64,000 nt of DNA, taken from the NCBI GenBank assembly GCA_019918135.1, contig WBZZ01002847.1, positions 186,001-250,000 on the forward strand, in the 5' to 3' direction. Position numbers and translations under genes: made by a program. Origin of the DNA: Paulinella micropora. Its lineage: Eukaryota; Cercozoa; Imbricatea; Euglyphida; Paulinellidae. Position 1 is the first letter of the stretch. Each line of letters starts with the position of its first letter. Below the pieces are notes generated by a model. The model had not been told where the DNA came from. It was given only the letters and a program-made list of their open reading frames with translations, and ran no database searches. Below are positions 1-7,285 of this stretch, in pieces.

Positions 1-2
1 TG

Positions 3-116
3 TTGACACAGACGCTACTACTAGCTAGGCTGCAAGAAGTAATACCAGTGTTGGAACACGCACAGGAAAACGCGAGGCTCCTAGAGCGCGATGAGGACAT
101 TGCCCCGTTGTTGTAA
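3..116 (+). CDS. C-terminal end of a gene entering from the left edge
   Basis: An open frame runs from the window edge to a TAA at 114-116 and gives 37 residues. It is rich in Leu, Glu, Gln and Arg with heptad-like spacing, so it is probably the helical or coiled-coil tail of a longer protein whose start lies outside the window. It converges on the minus-strand gene ending at 173 with only a short AT-rich gap between them. The product cannot be named from this much sequence, and a chance open frame of this length is possible. Confidence 0.4.
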   Translation: MTQTLLLARLQEVIPVLEHAQENARLLERDEDIAPLL

Positions 117-172
117 CTGCGTCCGCTTACAAATGACGACAATGATCATTAGCGTTAACAAATTTTTAATCC

Positions 173-1780
173 TTAAAAATTTTGTTGTTGGTTTATTCTT
201 CGTACCGCGTGTAATGCAGCAAATCTGCTCTGGATCGTATATTTTGAAGTCCCGATAGTTTCCTGTGGGGGTGGCGATTTTTCGTAGACTTCTACGAATT
301 TCGTGCACAAAAAGGCCTGCAAGAAAAGCACGTGTACACACGAGGCACGTAAATCTTTGAGTTCAAGCGTTCCCTGTTCTGCATCTTCTGCACATGTGCA
401 CTCGCAGAATGAAAGTAATTTTGAATTAGTACTGACAGCCTTGCCGCCGCCGTTAGGCGGCAGATTGGCTTGCTCGTACAAGCAATCGAGACATGCAAAG
501 CTTATGTCGTTTACATTCTTTGGGATGATGCTCTCTGCCCAGAGCAGGTCGGGGTTGTGTGCTCTTACAAGTTCGGGGTTCCCAGCAATTTTCCACAGCA
601 ACTGCAACTTTTGGTAATGCGGCTGTACACATGCTGGCAAATCTGGGCAAGCCTCTACAAATAGCCTCTGGCTAGAGCTCTGGTTTGATATTGAGGCTTG
701 CACTAAACTGTTGTCGATCTTATGCATAAAGCTACCTAGCAGTTGGCACAATCTGTCAGATTTTAAGAAGGATCTGTTGTCTGTGTTGATTTCTCCACGT
801 TTAGCAAATCTGTGTGCAGTTTGAAAGAGCTTTTTCAGATCATCTGTAGATGAGTAGAATTTGGCACTGGCGTAAGGCCGAAGAAGATAAAGTAGGCTTT
901 GCATTGGTAGTATGTGACGGCTTAGGTCGCACAAAGCACGCCCTGCGCGCGCGCGCCAGTTCTGGTACAAATTGGATCGTTTGTCCTCCGTTGGCACTCG
1001 GCGCAAGCTTTGGAATAGCAAATACAGACCGTACAATGCAAAAGGCTCCCAGCACAGCGCCTCCTGCCACTTAGAATTTGCTGTCCACGCTTGAAGTTTG
1101 GCATCGATAGCCTGTTGTATTTCAATATACTGCTGTTCACCACTCTTATCTGCCTCTGTTCTGCGCTTTTTCGCTTGGAGCAACGAGGCACGGGACTTCC
1201 ATTTTTGCAACTTTCTTATCGATGCGGCGAGGGTTTGGATATCCTCTTGGGTAATCTTCTGTATTTCTTTTCCGAGGAGAGCTTCAGTGCCTGCTATTTC
1301 TTGATCCAGAAGATCTCTAATCCTCTGGCTTGTAATTTCGGTTTTATTTTCGTTTTCCTGGAGTTTTACTTCTTTAGCCTGGACGCTCAACTTGAGCTTG
1401 AGGATAAGCTCGGGCGTCAGTAAATCTTTTACACACAAAGCTGACTTGTTGGTAAGAGCAGTGGGCACGGGCGCGATTGCGCCCTGATCGGGCAGCACAA
1501 CCACCACCTCTGCTTCTGGCTTGGTAGGATCAAACGGCGTGCCCCAGGAGTCAAGCGGCGAGCTCAGCGTGGCTACTTGGCGCAACTCGCTCTGTTGCAC
1601 CACTGTGCTATGAAACTCGTCTAGGGCGCCAAGGAGAGCTCCGCCCGCGCTCTGCTGTTGACAGATCCTGCACGTAACGAGGCGCAACAGCAGGCGGTAA
1701 AGCTGCAAGTGTACAGCCAGCCAGCGCCCACGGGACAGCACGCTGAGACAAACTTGAAGTGGTGTTGCTGCATGCTCCAT
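173..1780 (-). CDS. Uncharacterised 535-aa helical, Cys-rich protein
   Basis: An ATG at 1780 opens a 535-residue frame. Residues of about 135-235 are strongly charged and helical (Lys/Glu/Gln-rich), as in a coiled coil. The C-terminal third carries spaced cysteines, including C-x2-C and C-x-C groups near residues 430-475, which could bind a metal. No signal peptide or membrane segment is seen. It overlaps the end of the upstream minus-strand frame (1621-2973) by 160 bases in another frame, and both look coding up to the overlap, so they may be halves of one protein of about 950 residues or a tightly overlapped pair. The function is unknown. Confidence 0.6.
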   Translation of the reverse strand: MEHAATPLQVCLSVLSRGRWLAVHLQLYRLLLRLVTCRICQQQSAGGALLGALDEFHSTVVQQSELRQVATLSSPLDSWGTPFDPTKPEAEVVVVLPDQGAIAPVPTALTNKSALCVKDLLTPELILKLKLSVQAKEVKLQENENKTEITSQRIRDLLDQEIAGTEALLGKEIQKITQEDIQTLAASIRKLQKWKSRASLLQAKKRRTEADKSGEQQYIEIQQAIDAKLQAWTANSKWQEALCWEPFALYGLYLLFQSLRRVPTEDKRSNLYQNWRARAGRALCDLSRHILPMQSLLYLLRPYASAKFYSSTDDLKKLFQTAHRFAKRGEINTDNRSFLKSDRLCQLLGSFMHKIDNSLVQASISNQSSSQRLFVEACPDLPACVQPHYQKLQLLWKIAGNPELVRAHNPDLLWAESIIPKNVNDISFACLDCLYEQANLPPNGGGKAVSTNSKLLSFCECTCAEDAEQGTLELKDLRASCVHVLFLQAFLCTKFVEVYEKSPPPQETIGTSKYTIQSRFAALHAVRRINQQQNF

Positions 1781-2973
1781 GTTAGCCCCGCAATCAGAGT
1801 TAGACCGTCCGCGCGTGCTGTTTGGTAGTGCCGGTCAATCTGGCCCAGCAGCTCCAAGCCCCGCACGATGGTTGCCTGATCACCGAGCCCTGGACAGCTC
1901 TTGTCGCTGAATATGTCCTGGCGTAAGGCCCGGTTAGACTCCAAGCCGCTTTCGCGGAGCCAGTTGCAAACGAACAGCAGGAAATGCATAACCACTAGCG
2001 CAGCCGCGTTTTGTCTTTTCCGCAGCTCTGGGGGCAAGGGGTACACGTGCAGGCGCTTGCCCAGCGTAAAGAGTTCAGGGTCTTCTAGGCTAGGCCGCTT
2101 AACCTCTCCTTCGTGGTAGAAACAATCGACGTCTATCAGATGAACTTTTGTCACTGACGTGTGCCCGGCTTCGAAATCTCGTAGTACCGTGACAAAGTTC
2201 TCGGGCTTAGTGTCCGCCGACACTCTCCAGGGCACGGCACCTTCGCCGTCGCTACTAGCAACCAGCACAAATCTCGCTATCCCCCCGCTAACCTGTGACA
2301 GAATTCCCCTGAGCAGATTCTTGTTTTTTGATCTGTCTTCTCCTCTCAGGTAACTCTGGCGCAAGCTATCTAGCTCATCCAACAAGTCCGGGCCTAAGCA
2401 GGACATGCGCTCCAGTGTAACGGCATAGGCGCCGTTTCCTTCTCTGGCATGGTCCCACTGTTGGCTGAACCGCTGCAGCAGTTTTGCTACATCGTCCGCG
2501 CGACTTTGATGCTGTAGTTCTAACAGTAACTCTCCCAGCTCGTCTACCCGTGCATGTTCCTCAGCAGAGCCACCAGTGCTTGGGGCCTTGGCCCTACACA
2601 AGTAAAGGTACTCAAGAGAGGCGCTTGGCGGGGTAATGCCGGCAGTTGCAAATTCCTTGGTGTTCTTTTGCGCGTGGTTAAGTATAGCAACAGCCCGTTT
2701 GCACTTCTCGCTGGGGTCAGAAAGCCGGAGCGCTACTCCATCGCGTGACCAGCTGTACACCTCGGCGGGCCGTACGCCCAGGCGCCAGACCCACTCGTTC
2801 AGTTTCCACACCACGTGCTCCCCGCCTGCTATAACCTCTGCTTCGTCTGATCCTGGCACAATGTCCTTCTTGAAATCTGCCACCAGCTTCAAATATCCAC
2901 CCGACAGAATTGTCAGGGCATTGTCTGCCGCCGCGGCACAGGCCAGCTCCGCTTGCACCGGAAGCAAACTCAT
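1621..2973 (-). CDS. Uncharacterised 450-aa soluble protein, possibly the N-terminal half of the next gene's product
   Basis: The first ATG of the open frame is at 2973 and gives 450 residues; the frame also opens upstream from a TTG at 3009, which I do not prefer. The protein is mixed alpha/beta-like, has no membrane segment, and ends in a Cys-rich, low-quality stretch that overlaps the start of the 173-1780 frame. That tail looks less protein-like than the other frame over the same bases, which suggests that the real product passes into the other frame. A GT-AG interval of about 47 bases in phase is possible there, as is a simple reading error. No known family is recognised. Confidence 0.55.
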   Translation of the reverse strand: MSLLPVQAELACAAAADNALTILSGGYLKLVADFKKDIVPGSDEAEVIAGGEHVVWKLNEWVWRLGVRPAEVYSWSRDGVALRLSDPSEKCKRAVAILNHAQKNTKEFATAGITPPSASLEYLYLCRAKAPSTGGSAEEHARVDELGELLLELQHQSRADDVAKLLQRFSQQWDHAREGNGAYAVTLERMSCLGPDLLDELDSLRQSYLRGEDRSKNKNLLRGILSQVSGGIARFVLVASSDGEGAVPWRVSADTKPENFVTVLRDFEAGHTSVTKVHLIDVDCFYHEGEVKRPSLEDPELFTLGKRLHVYPLPPELRKRQNAAALVVMHFLLFVCNWLRESGLESNRALRQDIFSDKSCPGLGDQATIVRGLELLGQIDRHYQTARADGLTLIAGLTWSMQQHHFKFVSACCPVGAGWLYTCSFTACCCASLRAGSVNSRARAELSLAP

Positions 2974-3252
2974 GCCTTTTAAAACATTAATAGCTTGCTT
3001 TCCTTGCAAGCAGGATTCATTTCTTTTCAGCCTCTTCTACTCCCAAAGTCCCTTCACACCCCCCCCCCCCGCCCCCCTGCCTCACTTCTCTCCTCCCCGC
3101 ACCCCCCGGAGGGAGACAAGAGAAGGACAGGGGGGAAAGGGACAAGTGCAGATTCTTTTTTCCTATACTTGGCCCATAGCTAACAAAACCTCCTTGTTTT
3201 TGCGTTTATTTCTCTGTTTTTCTTGTCGCACACACAAAAGACGCTCACAGTC

Positions 3253-4005
3253 ATGTGGAGGAGCGATGAGAGCAAAGCCAACTCGGGCTCTCTGCCGCAG
3301 CTGCCAGAGCTATCAGTGCCGCTCCCGCGGAGGTCCTACTGGAAAGCGCGCGCAGCAATTTCGGCCGTGGCGATTAGTTTGCTGTGGTGCAGCTCGTTCA
3401 GTGCCGCGGGCAGGTTGGCGCAGTACGGGGTGCCGCTGGGCGAAACGCAGGGTGAGATATTTGGGCAGTGGCGGCTGTTGCAGGGCGCGATAGAGGCCGA
3501 GGAGGCGCAGAGCGTGCAGTGTGTGCGGCGGCAGTTTGCGCGCTGCGAGGCTAAGCTCTCGGGGGCAGTGCAGACGGCGCTGGGGCGCGCCGAGAGGGCG
3601 GGCGCAGAAAATCAGGCCAAGCTGGAACGGCTAGAGGCGCAGGTGCAGGCCTGCACCACGGCTTGGGGGCGCTCGGTCACGGCGCTTGGCGTGTTGTGGG
3701 GGGTAGCCGCCGGGGGAGGGTGTTGCAATGCCTCCGACTGGCTGCTGGCGCCTTGCGTGAGCTTCCAGCGGGTAACCCTGGCGACAGCGGCGCCCCACTG
3801 CTGCCGGGTTACGGCTGCAACCGCTCCGAGCTCATGGCGCTGGCGCGCCTGGCACGGCCCGAGCAGGGCGCTGCCGAAGGGCTGGTGGCTAAGTCGCAGG
3901 TGTACGCGCAGAACACGGGCTTCGCCGACACCGTACAGCGGGCCTGGACCATGCAAGGGGAAGCGGTGTCGGACCGCGTGGCCTACGACCGCAGCTACGC
4001 CCTAA
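3253..4005 (+). CDS. N-terminal frame of a large membrane/ectodomain protein locus
   Basis: The frame opens at ATG 3253 after a T-rich leader. Residues of about 30-52 form a hydrophobic segment suitable as a signal anchor, followed by a long Ala/Glu/Gln-rich helical stretch with paired cysteines, like an extracellular coiled-coil stalk. The frame loses protein-like composition in its last third, while an overlapping plus-strand frame (3663-4619) takes over. I read 3253-6105 as one locus covered by three successive frames that is either interrupted about twice or spliced. The GC content is clearly higher than in neighbouring genes. The family is not recognised. Confidence 0.5.
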   Translation: MWRSDESKANSGSLPQLPELSVPLPRRSYWKARAAISAVAISLLWCSSFSAAGRLAQYGVPLGETQGEIFGQWRLLQGAIEAEEAQSVQCVRRQFARCEAKLSGAVQTALGRAERAGAENQAKLERLEAQVQACTTAWGRSVTALGVLWGVAAGGGCCNASDWLLAPCVSFQRVTLATAAPHCCRVTAATAPSSWRWRAWHGPSRALPKGWWLSRRCTRRTRASPTPYSGPGPCKGKRCRTAWPTTAATP

Positions 4006-4619
4006 ACCACACCGCAGCCAGCCGCGAGGCCGTGCGGCAGGAACTAGAGCATCTGTTGCAGCTGCTCGAGTCCTTGCCCGGGGCCCCGGGCGCCCCCGAC
4101 CCGTTCCTCGCGCTGCGCGCGTGCTGGCGCGCCGGAGGCGCTTGCGAGCTCTCGCCCGTGCCCGCGGAGCTGTACGCCGGAGCCGCCAACGCCCTGGAGG
4201 CCGCGCTGCAGGCACGCCTGGCCACGCTGCGTACGACCGTGGAGCGGTTCCAGCTGCGCCTCCGCGACTTTGCGTCTAGCGCGTTGGCCCTTGAGCAGCA
4301 GGCGCGCGGTTTGTACGAACAGGCCCTGGCCGTCAAGGGCATCCAAGCCGTGTACAGCGCGATGGTCCTGAACGGCGTAGGTTCCTACTTCAGCGGCTTC
4401 GACCTGCTCGCGGGCTCCGCGCCTTCAGCGCCCCAGCCTGGAGGTGGAGTTGGTGTGGCTCCAGCCTGCCGAGTTCTCTGCCTGGCTGCGGGCCAGCACC
4501 GTGCCCTTCGGCAGCGTTTACCCCCCGGCAGTGCTGGACGGTTGGCTGCAGCCGCCGCTGGCCGAGCTTGCAGCGGTTCTAGGCGAGGCTCGCGACGCGC
4601 TGCGTGCCGCGTGGCCTAG
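3663..4619 (+). CDS. Middle frame of the 3.25-6.1 kb membrane-protein locus
   Basis: This open frame has no ATG near its 5' limit, and its natural-looking part lies inside the locus. It encodes helical, Ala/Leu/Glu-rich sequence with N-x-S/T sequons and sparse cysteines, as expected of a long extracellular domain. Both ends overlap other plus-strand frames (3253-4005 and 4444-6105), and its last 60 residues are Arg/Ala-rich shadow sequence. It should be read with its neighbours as one gene product and not as an independent protein. The function is unknown. Confidence 0.4.
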   Translation: MGALGHGAWRVVGGSRRGRVLQCLRLAAGALRELPAGNPGDSGAPLLPGYGCNRSELMALARLARPEQGAAEGLVAKSQVYAQNTGFADTVQRAWTMQGEAVSDRVAYDRSYALNHTAASREAVRQELEHLLQLLESLPGAPGAPDPFLALRACWRAGGACELSPVPAELYAGAANALEAALQARLATLRTTVERFQLRLRDFASSALALEQQARGLYEQALAVKGIQAVYSAMVLNGVGSYFSGFDLLAGSAPSAPQPGGGVGVAPACRVLCLAAGQHRALRQRLPPGSAGRLAAAAAGRACSGSRRGSRRAACRVA

Positions 4620-6105
4620 GCTGGAAACGGGTTTTTCCTTCCCCGCCGCGGACTACCACCCGCCAGACACAGTGGGCGCCCTGGCACAGAGCGGTGCCTT
4701 GCTGCGTGACGCAACCGCAGCCTGGCTGTCGGACTCGCGCTTGGCTCTGACTGCCCTGGACCCCTGGGGGGCGGGGTTACGGTCAGCGTCCACAAACCCG
4801 GCGTCGCTGAACGCCACGCTCCTGCGCACGTTGCCTGCGGGCGGGGTGACAGGCGTCGGGTCCTGGCAGGCCGCGCCCCCGCAAGCCCAGGGCGTCGACC
4901 TCAGCTTGGTGCAAGCTCTGGCCGTGCGCGCCGCGGCGGCGCTGACCGCGGCCGACGTGGCCTGGCGCGTCTTCACCACCCTCTCTTACCTGGCAAAGTA
5001 CACCGCACCTTCGGCGCACGGCGGGCTGCTGCAACCCCTCGACGTGACCACGGCGCGCACGGGCTTGGCGAACGCACAGCGGCGAGCCCGGCCCTGGCTG
5101 GTTGCGCTTGAGAAGTGTTTGGCCGCGGGGCCCCTGGCCTGGGCCCGCCGCGCGCTAAACTCTCCCTCGATCCGCTCCGCGTTCGTGGGCTTCTTGTTTT
5201 TGGCGCTCGTGGCGGGCGCCTGGTTCACCTTCTACCGGCCCTTGTACGCCAGCTACGTCGTGTGGTGCCTGCCGAGCCGCGGCGGCGGCAGCGACGGCAG
5301 CTCGCTGTGGGGCGGCACGCTGCTCGGCAACTTCGCCTATTTTCTGGCCTACAGCTTCAGCACCAGGTCCACCAACGGCGAAATGCAGCGCCAGGCGGCC
5401 GTCTACGATGGCAACAGGACGCACGCCTGCAACCTCCACGCCGCCGACAGCGAGAAGAGCTTCTCCCAAAGCGTACAGACCGCCGACGGCCTGCGCTGGA
5501 AGCTCCGGGAAATAAGCGCCGGGCTGCGGCTTTTCGACGCCTGCGTGCCCCCCAATTCCGGGGCCGCGGAGCAGTTGCTGCTTGCCAACCTCACGCACGC
5601 TCGAGACCAAGCAACAGATGCCCGGGTTCGACAAGATTGCATTTCGGCGGCCCAGCTCGAGCCGGGCGCTGACGGTCTGTCGCGCGCCGCCCTCTTCGAC
5701 TGCACACGCGACCTCCCCAACTGCTCGCTGACCTGCCTCGGGCCGGACCCCTTCCTGCTCGCCGCCAGGTCGCGCGAGGCCAGCTGCGCGACCGAGAGCT
5801 TGCTGCACACCAGCACCCGCAGATTCGCTTTCCAGCTTCTTGTGTACGCTTGTTTTAACATTGCTCGGCTCCTCATCGTCGCCGCGCTCACAAGGCTCTG
5901 GTGGTACCACCTCGACGACGACCTGCGCTTTATCGGCACCCTGCAACACGACGGCGCGCCGGCTTTGGGCGCCACGGAACTAGCCGCCAAAACCCGTGCA
6001 GCGCTGGCCGCCGCGCGCTCCAAGCTCGATTGCCAGGCCGCACTGATGCTGGGCTTTGCCGTGGTACTAACCCTCGCTCCCGTGCTCGGGCTCAGCTTAG
6101 CCTAA
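4444..6105 (+). CDS. C-terminal frame of a large multi-pass, Cys-rich ectodomain membrane protein
   Basis: This is the longest frame of the locus, 553 residues opening at a GTG. Hydrophobic segments lie near residues 245-270, 455-480 and 530-553. Between the first two is a loop of about 180 residues with many cysteines (several C-x2-3-C spacings) and N-glycosylation sequons, consistent with a disulphide-bonded extracellular domain. A Trp/Tyr-rich turn follows the second membrane segment. The layout of stalk, membrane segment, Cys-rich loop and membrane segment recalls fusion-type or adhesion-type surface proteins, but I cannot assign a family. Purine- and pyrimidine-rich tracts follow the stop. 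Confidence 0.6.
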   Translation: MELVWLQPAEFSAWLRASTVPFGSVYPPAVLDGWLQPPLAELAAVLGEARDALRAAWPRLETGFSFPAADYHPPDTVGALAQSGALLRDATAAWLSDSRLALTALDPWGAGLRSASTNPASLNATLLRTLPAGGVTGVGSWQAAPPQAQGVDLSLVQALAVRAAAALTAADVAWRVFTTLSYLAKYTAPSAHGGLLQPLDVTTARTGLANAQRRARPWLVALEKCLAAGPLAWARRALNSPSIRSAFVGFLFLALVAGAWFTFYRPLYASYVVWCLPSRGGGSDGSSLWGGTLLGNFAYFLAYSFSTRSTNGEMQRQAAVYDGNRTHACNLHAADSEKSFSQSVQTADGLRWKLREISAGLRLFDACVPPNSGAAEQLLLANLTHARDQATDARVRQDCISAAQLEPGADGLSRAALFDCTRDLPNCSLTCLGPDPFLLAARSREASCATESLLHTSTRRFAFQLLVYACFNIARLLIVAALTRLWWYHLDDDLRFIGTLQHDGAPALGATELAAKTRAALAAARSKLDCQAALMLGFAVVLTLAPVLGLSLA

Positions 6106-6400
6106 GCAAAGCCCGAGCATAGGAGAGAAAGGGCGGAGTGGGGGAAAGTGAAAGGGGCGGGGGAGGGAAAGGGGGGAGGGGTGTGTGTGTGTGTGTGGGG
6201 GGGGGGGGGAGAGAGAAAGGGGCGGGGGAGATGGAGAAAGAAGACGAGGGCGCGGGAGGGGGGGGGGGGAAGGCAAGAAAGTTGCGTGCTTCCTCTTTCC
6301 CCCTCCCCCCTTTTTCTCTCTCTTTTCGCGTCACAACACCCCCCGCTCTTTTTTCTGTACTTGGTACCAAACAAGGGAGCAAGGGAGTTTTTTGGGAGCC
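6106..6400. other. Intergenic G-run/purine then pyrimidine tract
   Basis: The spacer between two plus-strand membrane-protein genes holds G-rich purine sequence, a (GT)n stretch and long G runs, then a C/T-rich segment leading to the next start. The same sequence style fills the central array. I see no gene in it. The purine tract could form G-quadruplex or triplex structures. Confidence 0.5.
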
Positions 6401-7231
6401 ATGGATCGAGTGCAATACTTTTGGCTGTCAGTCATCTTGTACATTAAACTGGACATAAGCCTGTTGTTATCTTGCTTCGAGTTGCTGACGCTCGCTTCGG
6501 TCGCCCTTTTCTCTGGCTCCCAGAGGGCCCTCAGTTTAGCAAAGACCGGCTCGGTGTTTGTGCTATTGGCGAGCGTTTTCGCTATTAGACTTCTCCAGCA
6601 AAACTGCGTGGGCATCTTCTCTCCAGTCTGCTTTGTGATGTACGCGCTCGCCAAACTCTTTGGCCACCATTTCTGGGTGAGCTCATTGGTTGTGCCCGAG
6701 GCACAGATCGGCAGACCCACCTTTCGGGTGCGCTACGACCCCCCCGCGCGTGTCGTGCTCTGGGTGTTTGTGGCTGCCTGGAGTGCTGGCTCTTTTTTAT
6801 TCCTGGTGCAAGACACGTACAAGTCCTGTTTGGCCTTTGTGTCCAGTTACTCCGCTAACCACGTGCTCTTGCTAGCCGCAGTAAGCTATGTGTGTGTGTT
6901 TGCGCACCTGTCTTACGAGACTTTGCGATTTTTTACAGAGAGGCGCTATGTCTCTAGTGGCCAGCGCCTGTTCTACTCGCTTCACCTGGGCGGCTTCACG
7001 ACCATGCTTGTGCTAGGCGTTCTGATTCTGTCCACCCGACCCGAACTCTCCTTCATTCTCTTAGCCATGGCGCTAGACCTCCTGGTCGAGAGCGTTAGCG
7101 CCATAGTCATGCTGGGCAGAAAGCTTTTTTGGATGCACGAAGAGGAAGCTGAAGCTCAAGCCTGGGCTGCTGGCTTGGCACAGGCCGAAGCCAACCCCCA
7201 GCCTCCAGCACAGGCCGTTCAGTGCAACTAG
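6401..7231 (+). CDS. Multi-pass integral membrane protein, 276 aa
   Basis: The start is ATG 6401, chosen because the sequence upstream is low-complexity purine tract and the hydrophobic pattern begins right after it. About seven hydrophobic segments are spread over residues 5-240, separated by short charged loops, and the C-terminus is an acidic Glu/Ala/Gln/Pro-rich tail of about 35 residues. This is the shape of a small polytopic membrane protein with a cytoplasmic tail. No transporter or receptor signature is obvious. It follows the ectodomain protein in the same direction, and a gene-end module sits right after its stop. Confidence 0.7.
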   Translation: MDRVQYFWLSVILYIKLDISLLLSCFELLTLASVALFSGSQRALSLAKTGSVFVLLASVFAIRLLQQNCVGIFSPVCFVMYALAKLFGHHFWVSSLVVPEAQIGRPTFRVRYDPPARVVLWVFVAAWSAGSFLFLVQDTYKSCLAFVSSYSANHVLLLAAVSYVCVFAHLSYETLRFFTERRYVSSGQRLFYSLHLGGFTTMLVLGVLILSTRPELSFILLAMALDLLVESVSAIVMLGRKLFWMHEEEAEAQAWAAGLAQAEANPQPPAQAVQCN

Positions 7232-7249
7232 TTGTCAGTTTCAAGTGCA

Positions 7250-7285
7250 AGGCTTTGTCGAGTTTTTAATTTAAAAAAAAATTTA
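7250..7285 (+). terminator. Gene-end module between convergent genes
   Basis: The motif CTTTGTCGAGTTTTTAAT followed by an A run lies 20 bases after the stop of the plus-strand gene and touches the stop of the minus-strand gene at 7283. The same motif occurs at other gene ends (about 11.8 kb on the minus strand) and many times inside the central array. Its position suggests a transcript 3'-end signal; this is inferred from position. Confidence 0.5.

Noticed and set aside
5155-5949. 264-codon minus-strand frame inside the membrane-protein locus
   Set aside because: A shadow of a GC-rich gene: Ala/Gly/Val/Gln-rich, no ATG-led natural start, opposite to the clear plus-strand coding.
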